Shown here one piece after another: positions 1-8,713 of a stretch of 64,000 bases of DNA. The translations under genes were made by a program, and so were the position numbers. Each line of letters starts with the position of its first letter. The stretch's first letter is position 1. Where the stretch lies: positions 1-64,000 of the forward strand of contig NZ_SLWK01000008.1 in the NCBI RefSeq assembly GCF_004345615.1, written 5' to 3'. The DNA is from Natronoflexus pectinivorans (lineage in GTDB: Bacteria > Bacteroidota > Bacteroidia > Bacteroidales > Marinilabiliaceae). The notes below the pieces were generated by a model. It had not been told where the DNA came from and ran no database searches. It was given only the letters and a program-made list of their open reading frames with translations.

Positions 1-505
1 TGTACGGATTCTTTCATTGCTGTTTGTTCCCATGTTTGTTGTCCAATTAAAAAGTTATTAACAATTTTCTTGTCAACTTATATCATGGAAAGACAAACTG
101 CAAACCATCAACTATCAACTATCAACCATCAACAAAAAACTATAAACTATTAACCATAAACAAAAAACAGAGAGCCCCACATATCCTGAAGCCCTCCATT
201 TTTTAACTCTTATATAATTCTCAGCGTCTTTGCTCCTCCGCATTTAAATCTAAACCACATAAGATTTTTACCATATAAGATAGAGTTAATAGTTTAGGGT
301 TTATAGTTTGACAACTATCAACTCAAAACCATCAACTCTAAATTCAAAACTTTTCAACCTAATGCCCTAACAACCTTGTCACTTTTCAACACTCCAAAGA
401 GAAATTTTTATCGCCTAGGATTAACCCGCTAACTTATGTTTGATTCATCGCTGCATATTACACAAATATTACTATTTTAGTACACAGACATTTAAAACAA
501 AAAAA
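1..505. other. Gene-free stretch with low-complexity repeats
   Basis: No convincing coding region was found here. The DNA is built of short degenerate words (variants of accatcaactatcaac, ataaactattaac, ttcaaaac) at about 60-160 and 270-380. Between them, at 162-246, lies a minus-strand copy of the hairpin repeat that also follows the first two giant T9SS genes. The promoter of the mannanase gene should be near the right end, but no clear TAnnTTTG box can be assigned. Confidence 0.6.
162..246 (-). repeat. Dispersed hairpin/terminator repeat, copy 1
   Basis: Read on the minus strand this has the order taaatgcggagg, a gttaaaaaatgg segment, a stem arm ggagggcttca, a short loop, the opposite arm gtggggctctct and a T-run. 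The same order occurs at 40601-40677 and 51024-51092 on the plus strand. Unlike those two, this copy does not directly follow a recognisable gene on its strand, which argues that the unit spreads as a repeat or marks a lost gene. Confidence 0.7.
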
Positions 506-1651
506 ATGCATAGAATTCCTATCAGCCTCATTGCCTTGATATTAATTGTTTTCTGTGGATGTGACAAAATCACTGAATCTGCCCGGCCAATCGATAAAAA
601 TGCTACACCAGAAACAGTTGATCTTTTTCTAAATCTAATGAAACTTTCTGAAAACCATGTATTATTTGGACATCAGCATGCCACCGAATATGGTCATGGC
701 TGGTATGGTGACGATGACCGTTCTGATATTAAATCTGTTACTGGTTCACATCCAGCGGTAATTGGAATCGACTTCATGCACCTGAGCAACCGTTCCAGAG
801 AAGATATAGAATCGGAAAAAGAACGTTTGAGAAAGAATGTTGTTGACACCTATAATCGTGGCGGCATAACAACAGCGACTTGGCATTTTCACAATCCGGT
901 ATCGGAAGGTCGATTTTATTGGGTTGATTCGGTTTCTGTAGCAGCTGTGCAACACATAATTCCGGGAGGTTATGCTCACGAGGATTACAAAGAAATTCTT
1001 GCAGATATTGCCGAATGGGCTCACAGCATAAGTGGTGAAGATGGCGCGCTGGTGCCAATTATTTTCAGACCTTTCCATGAATTTGATGGCGACTGGTTTT
1101 GGTGGGGAAAAGCACACACTTCCCGTGAAGATTTTATTTCACTCTGGCAATTTACTGTATCATATCTTCGAGATTCACTGAATGTTAATAACTTTCTTTA
1201 CGCATTCTCTCCTGACAACCATTTCGAAACAGAGGAGGAGTTTCTTGAAAGATATCCCGGTGATGAGTGGGTTGACATAGTAGGTATGGACAATTATGGC
1301 GATCTTGGACGCGACAGATACGATCTTGAAACCGCTGCGCGTAAGCTTCTAATCGTATCGGACTACGCACAGTCGGCCCAGAAACTTGCAGCTTTTACAG
1401 AAACCGGTCTGGAATCAATTCCTGATACCACCTGGTGGACAGATACTTTGTTGGAAATACTTAAAACAGAGGGGATGAGAATGAGTTACGTTCTGGTTTG
1501 GAGGAATGATGTACACAGTCCCACACATTATTATGCCCCATTTCCGGGACAGGTCAGTGCGCCCAATTTTATTAAGTTCTATAACGACCCTTTTACAATA
1601 TTTGAAAATGATTTAAAAGAAATTGATGTTTATAGGTTTAATAGTCTATAA
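506..1651 (+). CDS. GH26 beta-mannanase, lipoprotein
   Basis: A glycoside hydrolase family 26 protein of 381 residues, expected to cleave internal beta-1,4-mannosidic bonds in mannan-type polysaccharides. The ATG at 506 is preferred over an upstream TTG because it is followed at once by a hydrophobic signal peptide ending in a Cys (C19, FCGC), a plausible lipoprotein site. The family signature RPFHEFDGDWFWWG places the acid/base at E192, and FTETG places the nucleophile at E299. HFHNP near residue 129 also fits the clan GH-A barrel. No SusC/SusD pair or other carbohydrate genes are adjacent, so it appears to stand alone. The family call is firm; the exact substrate within GH26 is inferred. 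Confidence 0.9.
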   Translation: MHRIPISLIALILIVFCGCDKITESARPIDKNATPETVDLFLNLMKLSENHVLFGHQHATEYGHGWYGDDDRSDIKSVTGSHPAVIGIDFMHLSNRSREDIESEKERLRKNVVDTYNRGGITTATWHFHNPVSEGRFYWVDSVSVAAVQHIIPGGYAHEDYKEILADIAEWAHSISGEDGALVPIIFRPFHEFDGDWFWWGKAHTSREDFISLWQFTVSYLRDSLNVNNFLYAFSPDNHFETEEEFLERYPGDEWVDIVGMDNYGDLGRDRYDLETAARKLLIVSDYAQSAQKLAAFTETGLESIPDTTWWTDTLLEILKTEGMRMSYVLVWRNDVHSPTHYYAPFPGQVSAPNFIKFYNDPFTIFENDLKEIDVYRFNSL

Positions 1652-1683
1652 GAGAAGTAAGGACAATATAACAAGAGTTTGTT

Positions 1684-1734
1684 GGCGATGACAATAGCCC
1701 CAGGCTCCATAGTCTATTGTTTTGGCATCTCGCC
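1684..1734. other. Long imperfect hairpin downstream of the mannanase gene
   Basis: Arms ggcgatg-acaatag (1684-1697) and ctattgt...catctcgcc (1714-1734) can pair, with the inner 7 bp perfect. No T-run follows on either strand, so it is not a standard intrinsic terminator. A second small palindrome, cccgtttttgacggg, lies at 1769-1783. Function unknown; it may be an mRNA 3' structure or a repeat remnant. Confidence 0.4.
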
Positions 1735-1932
1735 GAAAAAATACAAGGAACTTAAGAGCTAAGGGCATCCCGTTTTTGACGGGTTTAGTTTAGAGAAAAT
1801 TAGTCGAAGCGGAAAGGAGCGAATCAAAACGGTTGTTCAGATAAAAAAGTTTTTTTTGAACCATATAAAGATAAAGGGGAAATCCATAATGTTTGGAATT
1901 TAACCCCAAAAATATCTACTGGAGGGCAACTG

Positions 1933-2772
1933 TTATTGAGACGCTCTTTTAATTCCATTTTCTTCGATCAAAATCAGCCGGTTTTTGTACAGGGTGCCAA
2001 TGGCTTTTTTGAAATTCTTTTTGCTCATTTCAAAAACTGAGGAAATCTCTTCGGGAGATGACTTATCAGAAATGGCTATTTGTCCGTTGTGTTGATTGAG
2101 GATGTCCAGAACTTTCTTTGAAAGTTCGTCCATTTTATCATGGCCTGGTTTTTCCAGCAAAAGATCTATTTTATCATCCTCACGCACTTTGTTGATGTAT
2201 CCTTTTATTTTATCACCAATTTGTATTGGTTTAAAAATCTGATTTTTATATATCATTCCAGAGTGAAGACTGTTGATGATGGCTTTATATCCCAATTCTG
2301 TCTCTTCGGCTATGAGGAGGTCAACCTCTTCTCCGGGATTGTATTTTGGGGAGGTGTTGTCCAGAAAACGAAATATTTTTGATGATGCAGCAATTCGGCC
2401 TGTTTCATCGTCCAGATAGACATACACCACATAGCTTCTGTCTTTTTGTATTTTCTCGTGTTGTTCTCTGAAGGGAACCAACAGATCTTTCATTAATCCC
2501 CAATCCATAAATGCTCCAAAGCGTCCTGTTTCAATCACTTTCAGAAAAGCAAAATCTCCTACCATGGCCAAAGGAGTCTCGGTGGTGGCTATGAGGCGAT
2601 CTTCGGAGTCAAGATATACAAATACATCAATTTCATCACCCTCTTTGACGTTTTCGGGCACATACCTGTTTGGGAGCAATACATCTCCAATGGTATCACC
2701 ATCGAGATACAGACCTACGGATGTTTTGCGGAGAACTTTTAATTTGTTGGTTTTTCCAATTTCTACTTGCAT
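1933..2772 (-). CDS. CvfB-like S1 RNA-binding protein
   Basis: A 279-residue protein of the CvfB/YitL family, which carries tandem S1-type OB folds and a C-terminal winged-helix-like segment and is thought to bind RNA. The start at 2772 gives MQVEIGKTNKLKV, the usual family N-terminus. A longer reading frame to 2880 would run through a perfect intrinsic terminator hairpin and is rejected. Visible features are FGAFMDWGLMKDLLVPFREQ around residue 80, typical of an S1 strand set, and a C-terminal helix-turn-helix-like region (SPEEISSVFEMSKKNFKKAI). It lies downstream of recA on the same strand but is separated from it by a terminator, so it is probably transcribed on its own. Confidence 0.82.
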   Translation of the reverse strand: MQVEIGKTNKLKVLRKTSVGLYLDGDTIGDVLLPNRYVPENVKEGDEIDVFVYLDSEDRLIATTETPLAMVGDFAFLKVIETGRFGAFMDWGLMKDLLVPFREQHEKIQKDRSYVVYVYLDDETGRIAASSKIFRFLDNTSPKYNPGEEVDLLIAEETELGYKAIINSLHSGMIYKNQIFKPIQIGDKIKGYINKVREDDKIDLLLEKPGHDKMDELSKKVLDILNQHNGQIAISDKSSPEEISSVFEMSKKNFKKAIGTLYKNRLILIEENGIKRASQ

Positions 2773-2834
2773 GTAAATAGTTTTTTGTTGATATGACAAA
2801 AGTATAACTAATTGTTGAGGTATTTTGCATTTAC

Positions 2835-2866
2835 AAAAAACCCTGAAAGCAATTTTGCTTTCAGGG
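2835..2866 (-). terminator. Intrinsic terminator between recA and the CvfB-like gene
   Basis: A perfect 12-bp stem (ccctgaaagcaa at 2841-2852, ttgctttcaggg at 2855-2866) with a two-base loop. On the minus strand it is followed by six T residues (2835-2840). It lies beyond the recA stop and the adjoining repeat element, so it most likely ends the recA transcript. Its position also shows that the CvfB-like gene cannot start upstream of 2772. Confidence 0.85.
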
Positions 2867-2896
2867 TTTACGTTACTCAACGAATTTTTACTTATA

Positions 2897-3088
2897 GACT
2901 GTTTGAATTTGTATCGATAAATTAAATAGATTTTTAGGTGTTATCCCGAGACATTCGGGATTAGACCGATAGTCAAGATAAAAAAGAAAACTAGTTGAGT
3001 CTAATCATCTTTCTTAACTATTCTATCTGTCTAAATTCTAAAGATCTATAATCTAAAAAAATATTTAGAAACTAAATTTAAACAGTTA
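2897..3088. repeat. MITE-like element with terminal inverted repeats, copy 1
   Basis: About 190 bp bounded by gactgtttgaattt on the left and aaatttaaacagtt on the right, which are inverted copies of each other. Inside lie a cccgag...tcggga palindrome and runs of tctaaa/atctata words. A second copy of about 206 bp with the same order lies at 4401-4606. The right end abuts the recA stop codon (3096-3098). No coding potential is seen. Confidence 0.75.
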
Positions 3089-3095
3089 CTTAGTC

Positions 3096-4115
3096 TTATT
3101 TCTTTTGTTCTTTAAGAGCTGCTACAATTTTGGTTTCCAGCTCTTCCGAAAGCTCAGGGTTGTCCTTTATCAATTCTTTAACAGCTTCGCGTCCCTGTCC
3201 CAGTTTAGTTTCACCATAGCTGAACCAACTTCCGCTCTTTTTAATAATATTCAAATCCACACCCATGTCAATGATTTCTCCAATTTTGGAGATGCCTTCG
3301 CCGTACATGATGTCAAATTCGGCTTTCCGGAATGGTGGAGCCACTTTGTTCTTTACGACTTTTACACGAGTTTGACTACCAACTACTTCGTCGCCGTTCT
3401 TTAATTGCGAAATTCGTCTGATATCCAACCTGATGGATGAGTAAAATTTAAGCGCATTTCCACCGGTGGTGGTTTCCGGGTTACCAAACATCACGCCGAT
3501 TTTTTCCCGCAACTGGTTAATGAAGACGCAGCAGGTATGAGTTTTACTGATGTTTGAAGTGAGTTTACGCAATGCCTGGGACATCAAACGTGCTTGCAAA
3601 CCAACTTTGTTGTCGCCCATTTCGCCTTCAATTTCGGCTTTTGGCGTAAGAGCAGCAACGGAGTCAATAACTACCAAATCAATGGCCGACGAGCGAATCA
3701 ACTGGTCTGCAATTTCAAGCGCCTGTTCCCCATTGTCAGGCTGAGAAATTAGCAGTTCTTCAATATTTACGCCGAGTTTCTCGGCGTAAAACCTGTCAAA
3801 AGCATGCTCTGCATCAATGATGGCTGCTATACCACCCATCTTTTGTACTTCGGCAATAGCATGAATGGCAAGGGTGGTTTTACCTGACGATTCAGGACCA
3901 TAAATTTCCACAACCCTTCCTCTTGGATAACCGCCAACTCCAAGAGCCAAGTCTAACGCAATGGATCCCGATGGTATAACCGGAACGTTTTCCACAACGG
4001 TGTCACCCATTCTCATGATGGCGCCTTTGCCGTATGATTTATCAATTTTATCCATGGTCAGCTGAAGTGCTTTCAGCTTCTCCTGATTGACTTTGCTTTC
4101 TTTTTGTTCTGACAT
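3096..4115 (-). CDS. recA: Recombinase RecA
   Basis: A 339-residue RecA, the ATP-dependent strand-exchange protein of homologous recombination, which also promotes LexA self-cleavage where LexA exists. The Walker A motif GPESSGKTT is at residues 73-81, Walker B is in [10 protein letters not shown], and the DNA-binding loops are covered by [20 protein letters not shown] and [20 protein letters not shown]. The length matches the family and the sequence is collinear throughout. The stop codon adjoins repeat copy 1, and a strong terminator follows at 2835-2866. The upstream gap holds further repeats and no obvious SOS box. Confidence 0.98.
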   Translation of the reverse strand: MSEQKESKVNQEKLKALQLTMDKIDKSYGKGAIMRMGDTVVENVPVIPSGSIALDLALGVGGYPRGRVVEIYGPESSGKTTLAIHAIAEVQKMGGIAAIIDAEHAFDRFYAEKLGVNIEELLISQPDNGEQALEIADQLIRSSAIDLVVIDSVAALTPKAEIEGEMGDNKVGLQARLMSQALRKLTSNISKTHTCCVFINQLREKIGVMFGNPETTTGGNALKFYSSIRLDIRRISQLKNGDEVVGSQTRVKVVKNKVAPPFRKAEFDIMYGEGISKIGEIIDMGVDLNIIKKSGSWFSYGETKLGQGREAVKELIKDNPELSEELETKIVAALKEQKK

Positions 4116-4218
4116 TTTATCTTATCTGTTTTATCTGATTTTTGCCTCGTGAAGATAATGAAAAATTACCAGTATTTTTTTAGATTTTTAGAAAATTAGA
4201 GATGAGATGCTCAGTATC

Positions 4219-4375
4219 TGTTTAAATTTAGTTGTGTGCGGTCAATTAATAATTCTAAGATGTCAGGGCTACGCCCCTAATTTATTTGTATTAAAATCAC
4301 TAAGGGGCGCTAGCCCTGTAATCTTCGTAGAAAACAATTATTTGGTAAAACATAAGGGGCGTAGCCCTGTCATCT
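4219..4375. repeat. Cluster of inverted 'ggggcgtagccctg' units
   Basis: Three copies of a roughly 20-base unit: one in inverted orientation (agatgtcagggctacgcccc, from 4258) and two direct (taaggggcgctagccctgta, from 4301, and taaggggcgtagccctgtca, from 4353). Units 1 and 3 are near-perfect inverted partners and could fold the whole block into a cruciform or hairpin. To the left, at 4219-4230, sits ctgtttaaattta, matching the end sequence of the MITE-like elements. No gene is present in the recA-bcp gap (4116-4618). Confidence 0.75.
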
Positions 4376-4400
4376 AAATGTTTTTATCACAACTATGAGA

Positions 4401-4606
4401 AACTGTTTAAATTTGTATCGAATAAAATAGATAGATTTTTAGATGCTATCCCGAGGGTTTCGGGATTAGACCAACAGACAAGACAAAATAGAAAACCAGT
4501 GATGTCTAAATCATCTCTCAAATCTATTCTATCTGTCTTATCCCGAAGCCTCGGGATAAAGATCTATAATCTATAAAAAATCTTTAGAAACTAAATTTAA
4601 ACAGTT
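4401..4606. repeat. MITE-like element with terminal inverted repeats, copy 2
   Basis: About 206 bp with aactgtttaaattt at 4401-4414 and its exact reverse complement aaatttaaacagtt at 4593-4606. The interior matches copy 1 at 2897-3088: gtatcg, an atcccgag...tcgggat palindrome, and atctattctatctgtct words. It has an extra palindromic cccgaagcctcggg insertion near 4543. Its right end lies 12 bases from the bcp stop codon, the same placement as copy 1 next to recA. Confidence 0.8.
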
Positions 4607-4618
4607 ACTTTATAGTAT

Positions 4619-5068
4619 CTAAATAATTTGAGACGCGTGATTTTTAGTATCAACCTTAGCGATGATTTTTTCAATAACCCCATTTTCATCGATAATAAAA
4701 GTCGTGCGGTTAACACCCATGTAGGTTTTGCCGTACATTTTCTTTTCTCCCCAAACTCCATATGCTTCAAGAATTTCTTTTTCTGTATCTGCAATCAGGT
4801 TAAACTGTAGGCCAAATTTATCAGCAAATTTTTGATGGGATTTTTCATCGTCAGGACTTACGCCAATGATCTCGTATCCTTTGGCCTGAAAGGCTCCATA
4901 GTTGTCATTCAAGTTGCATGATTCGGCAGTGCAGCCCGGTGTGTTGTCTTTCGGGTAGAAATATAAAACGACTTTTTTCCCTTTAAAATCACTCAATGAT
5001 ATGGTTTCACCTTTTTGATTATTCCCTTTAAATGCAGGTGCTATATCGCCTTCTTTTAAATTAGCCAT
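4619..5068 (-). CDS. bcp: Thioredoxin-dependent peroxiredoxin Bcp
   Basis: A 149-residue peroxiredoxin of the BCP/PrxQ type that reduces hydrogen peroxide and organic hydroperoxides using thioredoxin. DNTPGCTAESC contains the peroxidatic Cys and, five residues on, the resolving Cys of the atypical two-Cys subgroup; FYPKD precedes it and NRTTFIID follows. The ATG at 5068 (MANLKEGDIAP) matches the family N-terminus. An in-frame extension to 5119 adds 17 residues with no family counterpart and was rejected. The protein is cytoplasmic and probably transcribed alone; a MITE-like repeat follows the stop codon. Confidence 0.94.
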   Translation of the reverse strand: MANLKEGDIAPAFKGNNQKGETISLSDFKGKKVVLYFYPKDNTPGCTAESCNLNDNYGAFQAKGYEIIGVSPDDEKSHQKFADKFGLQFNLIADTEKEILEAYGVWGEKKMYGKTYMGVNRTTFIIDENGVIEKIIAKVDTKNHASQII

Positions 5069-5311
5069 GGTATCTGTTTTTAGTTGTTTTAGTAATGATA
5101 AGTCTTTTATCCAAAACACCCAAGCCTTACGAAATGTTTACTGTTTTAAATCATTGCATTGTAAAGTGGGATTTTAATTTGGTTTGATTAAATTTGATGC
5201 GTAATATGAAAATGGTACACTTTGTGTAAAAGGTTGACATATAGGATTTGTGATTTATTTCTGTATTATTTGGGTTTGATTGGTTGGTGATAATTATATA
5301 ATTCTGGTGGT

Positions 5312-7897
5312 ATGGTTAAAGGTTTACTATGGAGTGTTGTATTGGTATTAGTAGGAATTGGAGATCTTGTGTTTGCACAACAAACACAAGTGTCGGCACA
5401 GAACGCTCTTTCTCTCTTTAATGACGGGAAATATGCCGAAGCAAAAGAGATGTATGAGCGACTGTTGGAACGTAATAATCGCGATCATGCATTAAATTAC
5501 TATTACGGTCTGATTCTTTATAAAACCAACGAACGTCCTGATGAAGCCATCAGAAGGCTGCGCTTGGCTGCTAATCGGCCACCATCGCCCGATGTTCATT
5601 TCTATCTGGGTAAACTTTACCAACGTGCCTACGAGTTTGATTTGGCGAAATCTTCCTTCGAAAGGTTTTTAAATACTCAGAGATCGGCCAGTGAGGTTAT
5701 GGTTCAGACTGCAAAAAGAGGTATTGAGGATAGCGAGGCTTCTAATGTGCTGATAAATAAATATTTTGATTTGCAAGTCATTAGGAAGGATACGGTTCCT
5801 CGCAATGAGATGTTGAATCATTACAAATTGTCGAAAGATGCCGGTCAATTGATGAGAGCTGGCGATTTTTTCAGAGTAGGAGTTAACCCTGAACAAGTTA
5901 TTTTTCGCACTGAAAGAGGAGATGAAGTTTTCTTCCCAATTCTTGGCAGTGGAGGAACTTATGATCTGCATAAGATTATGAGATTACTTGATTCATGGAC
6001 CGATGCTGAGGCTTTTGATGCACCAGTAAACAGCGAATATAATGACTCCTATCCATTCATGCTGATCGATGGCACGACTCTTTATTTTAGTTCAGATCGA
6101 CCCGGAGGAATGGGAGGGTATGACATATATCAAACCATTTTTGATCCTGTTACAGGAACTTTTTCTGAGCCATCAAATCTGGGGCCCCCATTTAACTCCC
6201 CAGATGATGATTTTCTTTTAGTACCTGATGTATATGAAGGTAAAGCGTGGTTTACAACTAACCGGGGAGTAGGTGAGGACATGGTAATTGTGGTTGAAAT
6301 CGTCTGGGACAACAGTGTGGTACGTCATTTCACGGAGGATATAAATCAAATTCGATCATTAGCCTATCTGCCAGTGTCAGAATCAGCTCGTGCTCGTGCT
6401 AGTAGCACCACTTATGCCAGATCTGATGTTTATGAAACAGAGGATCATGAGCCGGGATTTCGTTTTTTTATTAATGACACCCTTATCTATACCAGTTATG
6501 ACCATTTTATGAGTCAGCAGGCATTGTCATTGTTTCAGCAAGGCAGGGAGCTAGAAGCCAAAAAAGACAGTTTATATAACAGGATGAATGACATGCGCAG
6601 AAGGTATGCGCAGAGTTATAACCAAAGCGAATTACAGCGCCTGATAGATGAAATAATAAAAATAGAGCGCGAAGTATATGGTTTAGAAGAGGAGATTAAC
6701 CGAATATATCTGAATGCGAGAAGGCGTGAATTAGAAAAAATTAATGAATTGAAAGCACGTGGAGAGTACAGACCAACCACAGTGGCAACTGCGAAACAGG
6801 CTTTTGTAAGTGTCAATCAGCGAGCATTGAGTGATCTCAACAAAAGTGATCTTACTTTTTATTCGGATGATGAGTTTGTGAGACGGAGGGAGAGATTGAA
6901 GCAAATGTACAATGCATTGTTCAATCAAGACCAAAAGAACGAATTACTTCGTTCTGATTCACTTTATGTATGGGCCAATATTCTATCACTTGAATCAGCA
7001 AGATTGTTGGAACGAACACAAAATGTTGCCATAGAGCCGGCTAGTCTGAGGGACAGAATAACAGGCAATAACAATATTCAAGATGAGATTGATTATAAGG
7101 TTCAATCATTGCGTTTACAATCCCGCGAATTAAAATTGCGATCTTTGGAACTATATGAATTGGCGTTGGATCAAAAGTTCTCCATATACTATCCAAAGGC
7201 GCAGGAGATAGGAGGGACCAGTCACAGAGCAGGAAGTGAGCATATGTTGAGTCAGGCACGCAGTAATTTTTCAGAGGCAGAAAGGGGACTTGATGCCATT
7301 CACTCATATAACCCTGAGCGCACTGAACGGTATCTTGCACTTAAACGGCATGGTGTTGATATGATGGAAGAGAGTTTTTTAATGCAATTGGCAGGCGTTC
7401 CTGACCAGCCCGTAGCACAGAGAGAAACTTCATCCAGATTTATGGATTTTAATGCAGGAGCAACAACACCTTCATATCCGGCTATTCATCGAGGTTCGGA
7501 ATCTGCTGTGCGGCAGAGCAGGCAACAACCATCGGAGATGGTTGCAGCCGCCTTTGGCCAACCCGCAGAAGCATCGGTTGTTGAAGAACCTGTTGTTAAC
7601 AGGGAAGCTCAATCCCCTCCAACACAACAGACATCAGAAAGACCTGAATACCGTATTCAAATTGGTGTTTTTCGAAATGAACCAAACGCCGCAGCTTTGG
7701 CAAAAATACCACCGGTTACCAGCGAGTATCTGCCCGACCGTGGATTAAGCCGCTATTATAGCGGATCCTGGAGAACACATCAGGAAGCAGCAGGTCAGGT
7801 ACAGTCTATAATAGATGCCGGATTCCCGGGTGCATACGTGGTTGCATTTCTAAATGGGGAGTTGATTACCGTGCAAAAAGCCAAAAGTTTAGAATAA
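5312..7897 (+). CDS. Secreted TPR / PD40 / SPOR domain protein
   Basis: An 861-residue exported protein with a signal peptide (residues 1-22, ending VFAQ). Tetratricopeptide-like repeats at about 25-150 (ALSLFNDGKYAEAKEMYERL and following) suggest protein binding. A WD40-like PD40 propeller segment follows at about 245-335 (DGTTLYFSSDRPGGMGGYDI, then FNSPDDDFLLVPD). Residues about 395-620 are charged and coiled-coil-like. The C-terminal ~85 residues (YRIQIGVFRNEPNAAALAKI onward) look like a SPOR domain, which binds denuded peptidoglycan glycan strands. The TPR-PD40 combination is common in Bacteroidota cell-envelope proteins, often with an OmpA domain; here SPOR takes that place. A role in the envelope or at division sites is inferred. 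A terminator follows directly. Confidence 0.78.
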   Translation: MVKGLLWSVVLVLVGIGDLVFAQQTQVSAQNALSLFNDGKYAEAKEMYERLLERNNRDHALNYYYGLILYKTNERPDEAIRRLRLAANRPPSPDVHFYLGKLYQRAYEFDLAKSSFERFLNTQRSASEVMVQTAKRGIEDSEASNVLINKYFDLQVIRKDTVPRNEMLNHYKLSKDAGQLMRAGDFFRVGVNPEQVIFRTERGDEVFFPILGSGGTYDLHKIMRLLDSWTDAEAFDAPVNSEYNDSYPFMLIDGTTLYFSSDRPGGMGGYDIYQTIFDPVTGTFSEPSNLGPPFNSPDDDFLLVPDVYEGKAWFTTNRGVGEDMVIVVEIVWDNSVVRHFTEDINQIRSLAYLPVSESARARASSTTYARSDVYETEDHEPGFRFFINDTLIYTSYDHFMSQQALSLFQQGRELEAKKDSLYNRMNDMRRRYAQSYNQSELQRLIDEIIKIEREVYGLEEEINRIYLNARRRELEKINELKARGEYRPTTVATAKQAFVSVNQRALSDLNKSDLTFYSDDEFVRRRERLKQMYNALFNQDQKNELLRSDSLYVWANILSLESARLLERTQNVAIEPASLRDRITGNNNIQDEIDYKVQSLRLQSRELKLRSLELYELALDQKFSIYYPKAQEIGGTSHRAGSEHMLSQARSNFSEAERGLDAIHSYNPERTERYLALKRHGVDMMEESFLMQLAGVPDQPVAQRETSSRFMDFNAGATTPSYPAIHRGSESAVRQSRQQPSEMVAAAFGQPAEASVVEEPVVNREAQSPPTQQTSERPEYRIQIGVFRNEPNAAALAKIPPVTSEYLPDRGLSRYYSGSWRTHQEAAGQVQSIIDAGFPGAYVVAFLNGELITVQKAKSLE

Positions 7898-7922
7898 AAA
7901 ACATCACCACATTGATGTTTTT
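7896..7922 (+). terminator. Intrinsic terminator after the TPR/SPOR gene
   Basis: aaaaacatca (from 7897) pairs with tgatgttttt (7913-7922) around a six-base loop and ends in a T-run. It separates the SPOR-domain gene from the clpS group. Confidence 0.6.
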
Positions 7923-7961
7923 ATTCGGATATTTTATTTACTTTGAGTAAAATTATTGAAT

Positions 7962-8237
7962 ATGGTACCTTTTGATAAAAGAAGTGAAAAGGAAAATGCC
8001 GGTAATCAGCCTTTGGAGGAGAGACTGCTCATTCTTCATAATGATGAAATAAATACCTTTGCTCACGTTATCGAATCATTGCAAGCTGTTTGCCAACACG
8101 ATAAGGAACAGGCCGAGCAGTGTGCACTAATTACCCATTTTAAGGGCTTTTGTGAAATTAAAAGAGGAGTTATTCCAGAATTGGAGCAAATGCAAATGTT
8201 ATTAATTGAAAAGGAGTTGAATGTTACAATTGATTAA
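7962..8237 (+). CDS. clpS: ClpS protease adaptor
   Basis: A 91-residue ClpS-family protein, the adaptor that delivers N-degron substrates to a Clp AAA+ unfoldase. The core LHNDEINTFAHVIESL matches the family LxNDdyTtmefVi motif that forms the substrate pocket, and HFKGFCEIKRG matches the HxxGxa..g.y region that contacts the unfoldase. The ATG at 7962 is chosen over a TTG two codons upstream. It lies 9 bases before the NfeD-like gene and may be co-transcribed with it. No clp ATPase gene is in the window. Confidence 0.85.
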   Translation: MVPFDKRSEKENAGNQPLEERLLILHNDEINTFAHVIESLQAVCQHDKEQAEQCALITHFKGFCEIKRGVIPELEQMQMLLIEKELNVTID

Positions 8238-8246
8238 TATCAAATT

Positions 8247-8708
8247 ATGACTATTATTATTCTGCTCATTCTCACCGGTTTGCTGCTGCTGGTTCTTGAG
8301 TTTTTTGTGTTTCCCGGGATGACCATCTCCGGCATAGGAGGTGTTTTCATGATGGCAGCCGGCATATACATGGCTTATAACGGATACGGTTCAGAAGTTG
8401 GAAACTGGACTCTATTCATAACAATCTTTTCCAGTTTGCTGGTTTTAGGATTGGCATTGAGAGGGAAAACTTGGAATAAACTAATGCTTAACACCCAAAT
8501 TACCGGGAATGTACAAACAGTTACCGACGAAACCATTCACGAAGGTGATAAAGGTTTTACCGTTACCCGGTTAAATCCCATAGGAAAGGCACGAATCAAT
8601 GATGAGGACGTTGAAGCCAGATGTCCCGGGCAATTTGTTGATCCCGGAACAGAAATTGAAGTATTGAAAGTATATAAAACATATGTAATTGTTAAACCTG
8701 TAAACTAA
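8247..8708 (+). CDS. NfeD-like membrane protein
   Basis: A 153-residue short NfeD-family protein with two to three hydrophobic segments in the first 75 residues ([20 protein letters not shown], a glycine-rich [12 protein letters not shown], and [18 protein letters not shown]). A soluble C-terminal OB-fold-like domain follows at about 85-150 ([20 protein letters not shown] through [14 protein letters not shown]). NfeD proteins pair with SPFH proteins to organise membrane domains. This gene lies six bases upstream of floA, the classic pairing, which supports the call and suggests an operon. Confidence 0.88.
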   Translation: MTIIILLILTGLLLLVLEFFVFPGMTISGIGGVFMMAAGIYMAYNGYGSEVGNWTLFITIFSSLLVLGLALRGKTWNKLMLNTQITGNVQTVTDETIHEGDKGFTVTRLNPIGKARINDEDVEARCPGQFVDPGTEIEVLKVYKTYVIVKPVN

Positions 8709-8713
8709 TATTT

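Noticed and set aside
2773-2880. N-terminal extension of the CvfB-like gene
   Set aside because: It would translate through a perfect intrinsic terminator and does not match the family N-terminus.
5241-5280. ttgaca at about 5235 as a standard sigma-70 -35 box
   Set aside because: No -10 box lies at 16-18 bases, and Bacteroidota promoters use a different consensus.
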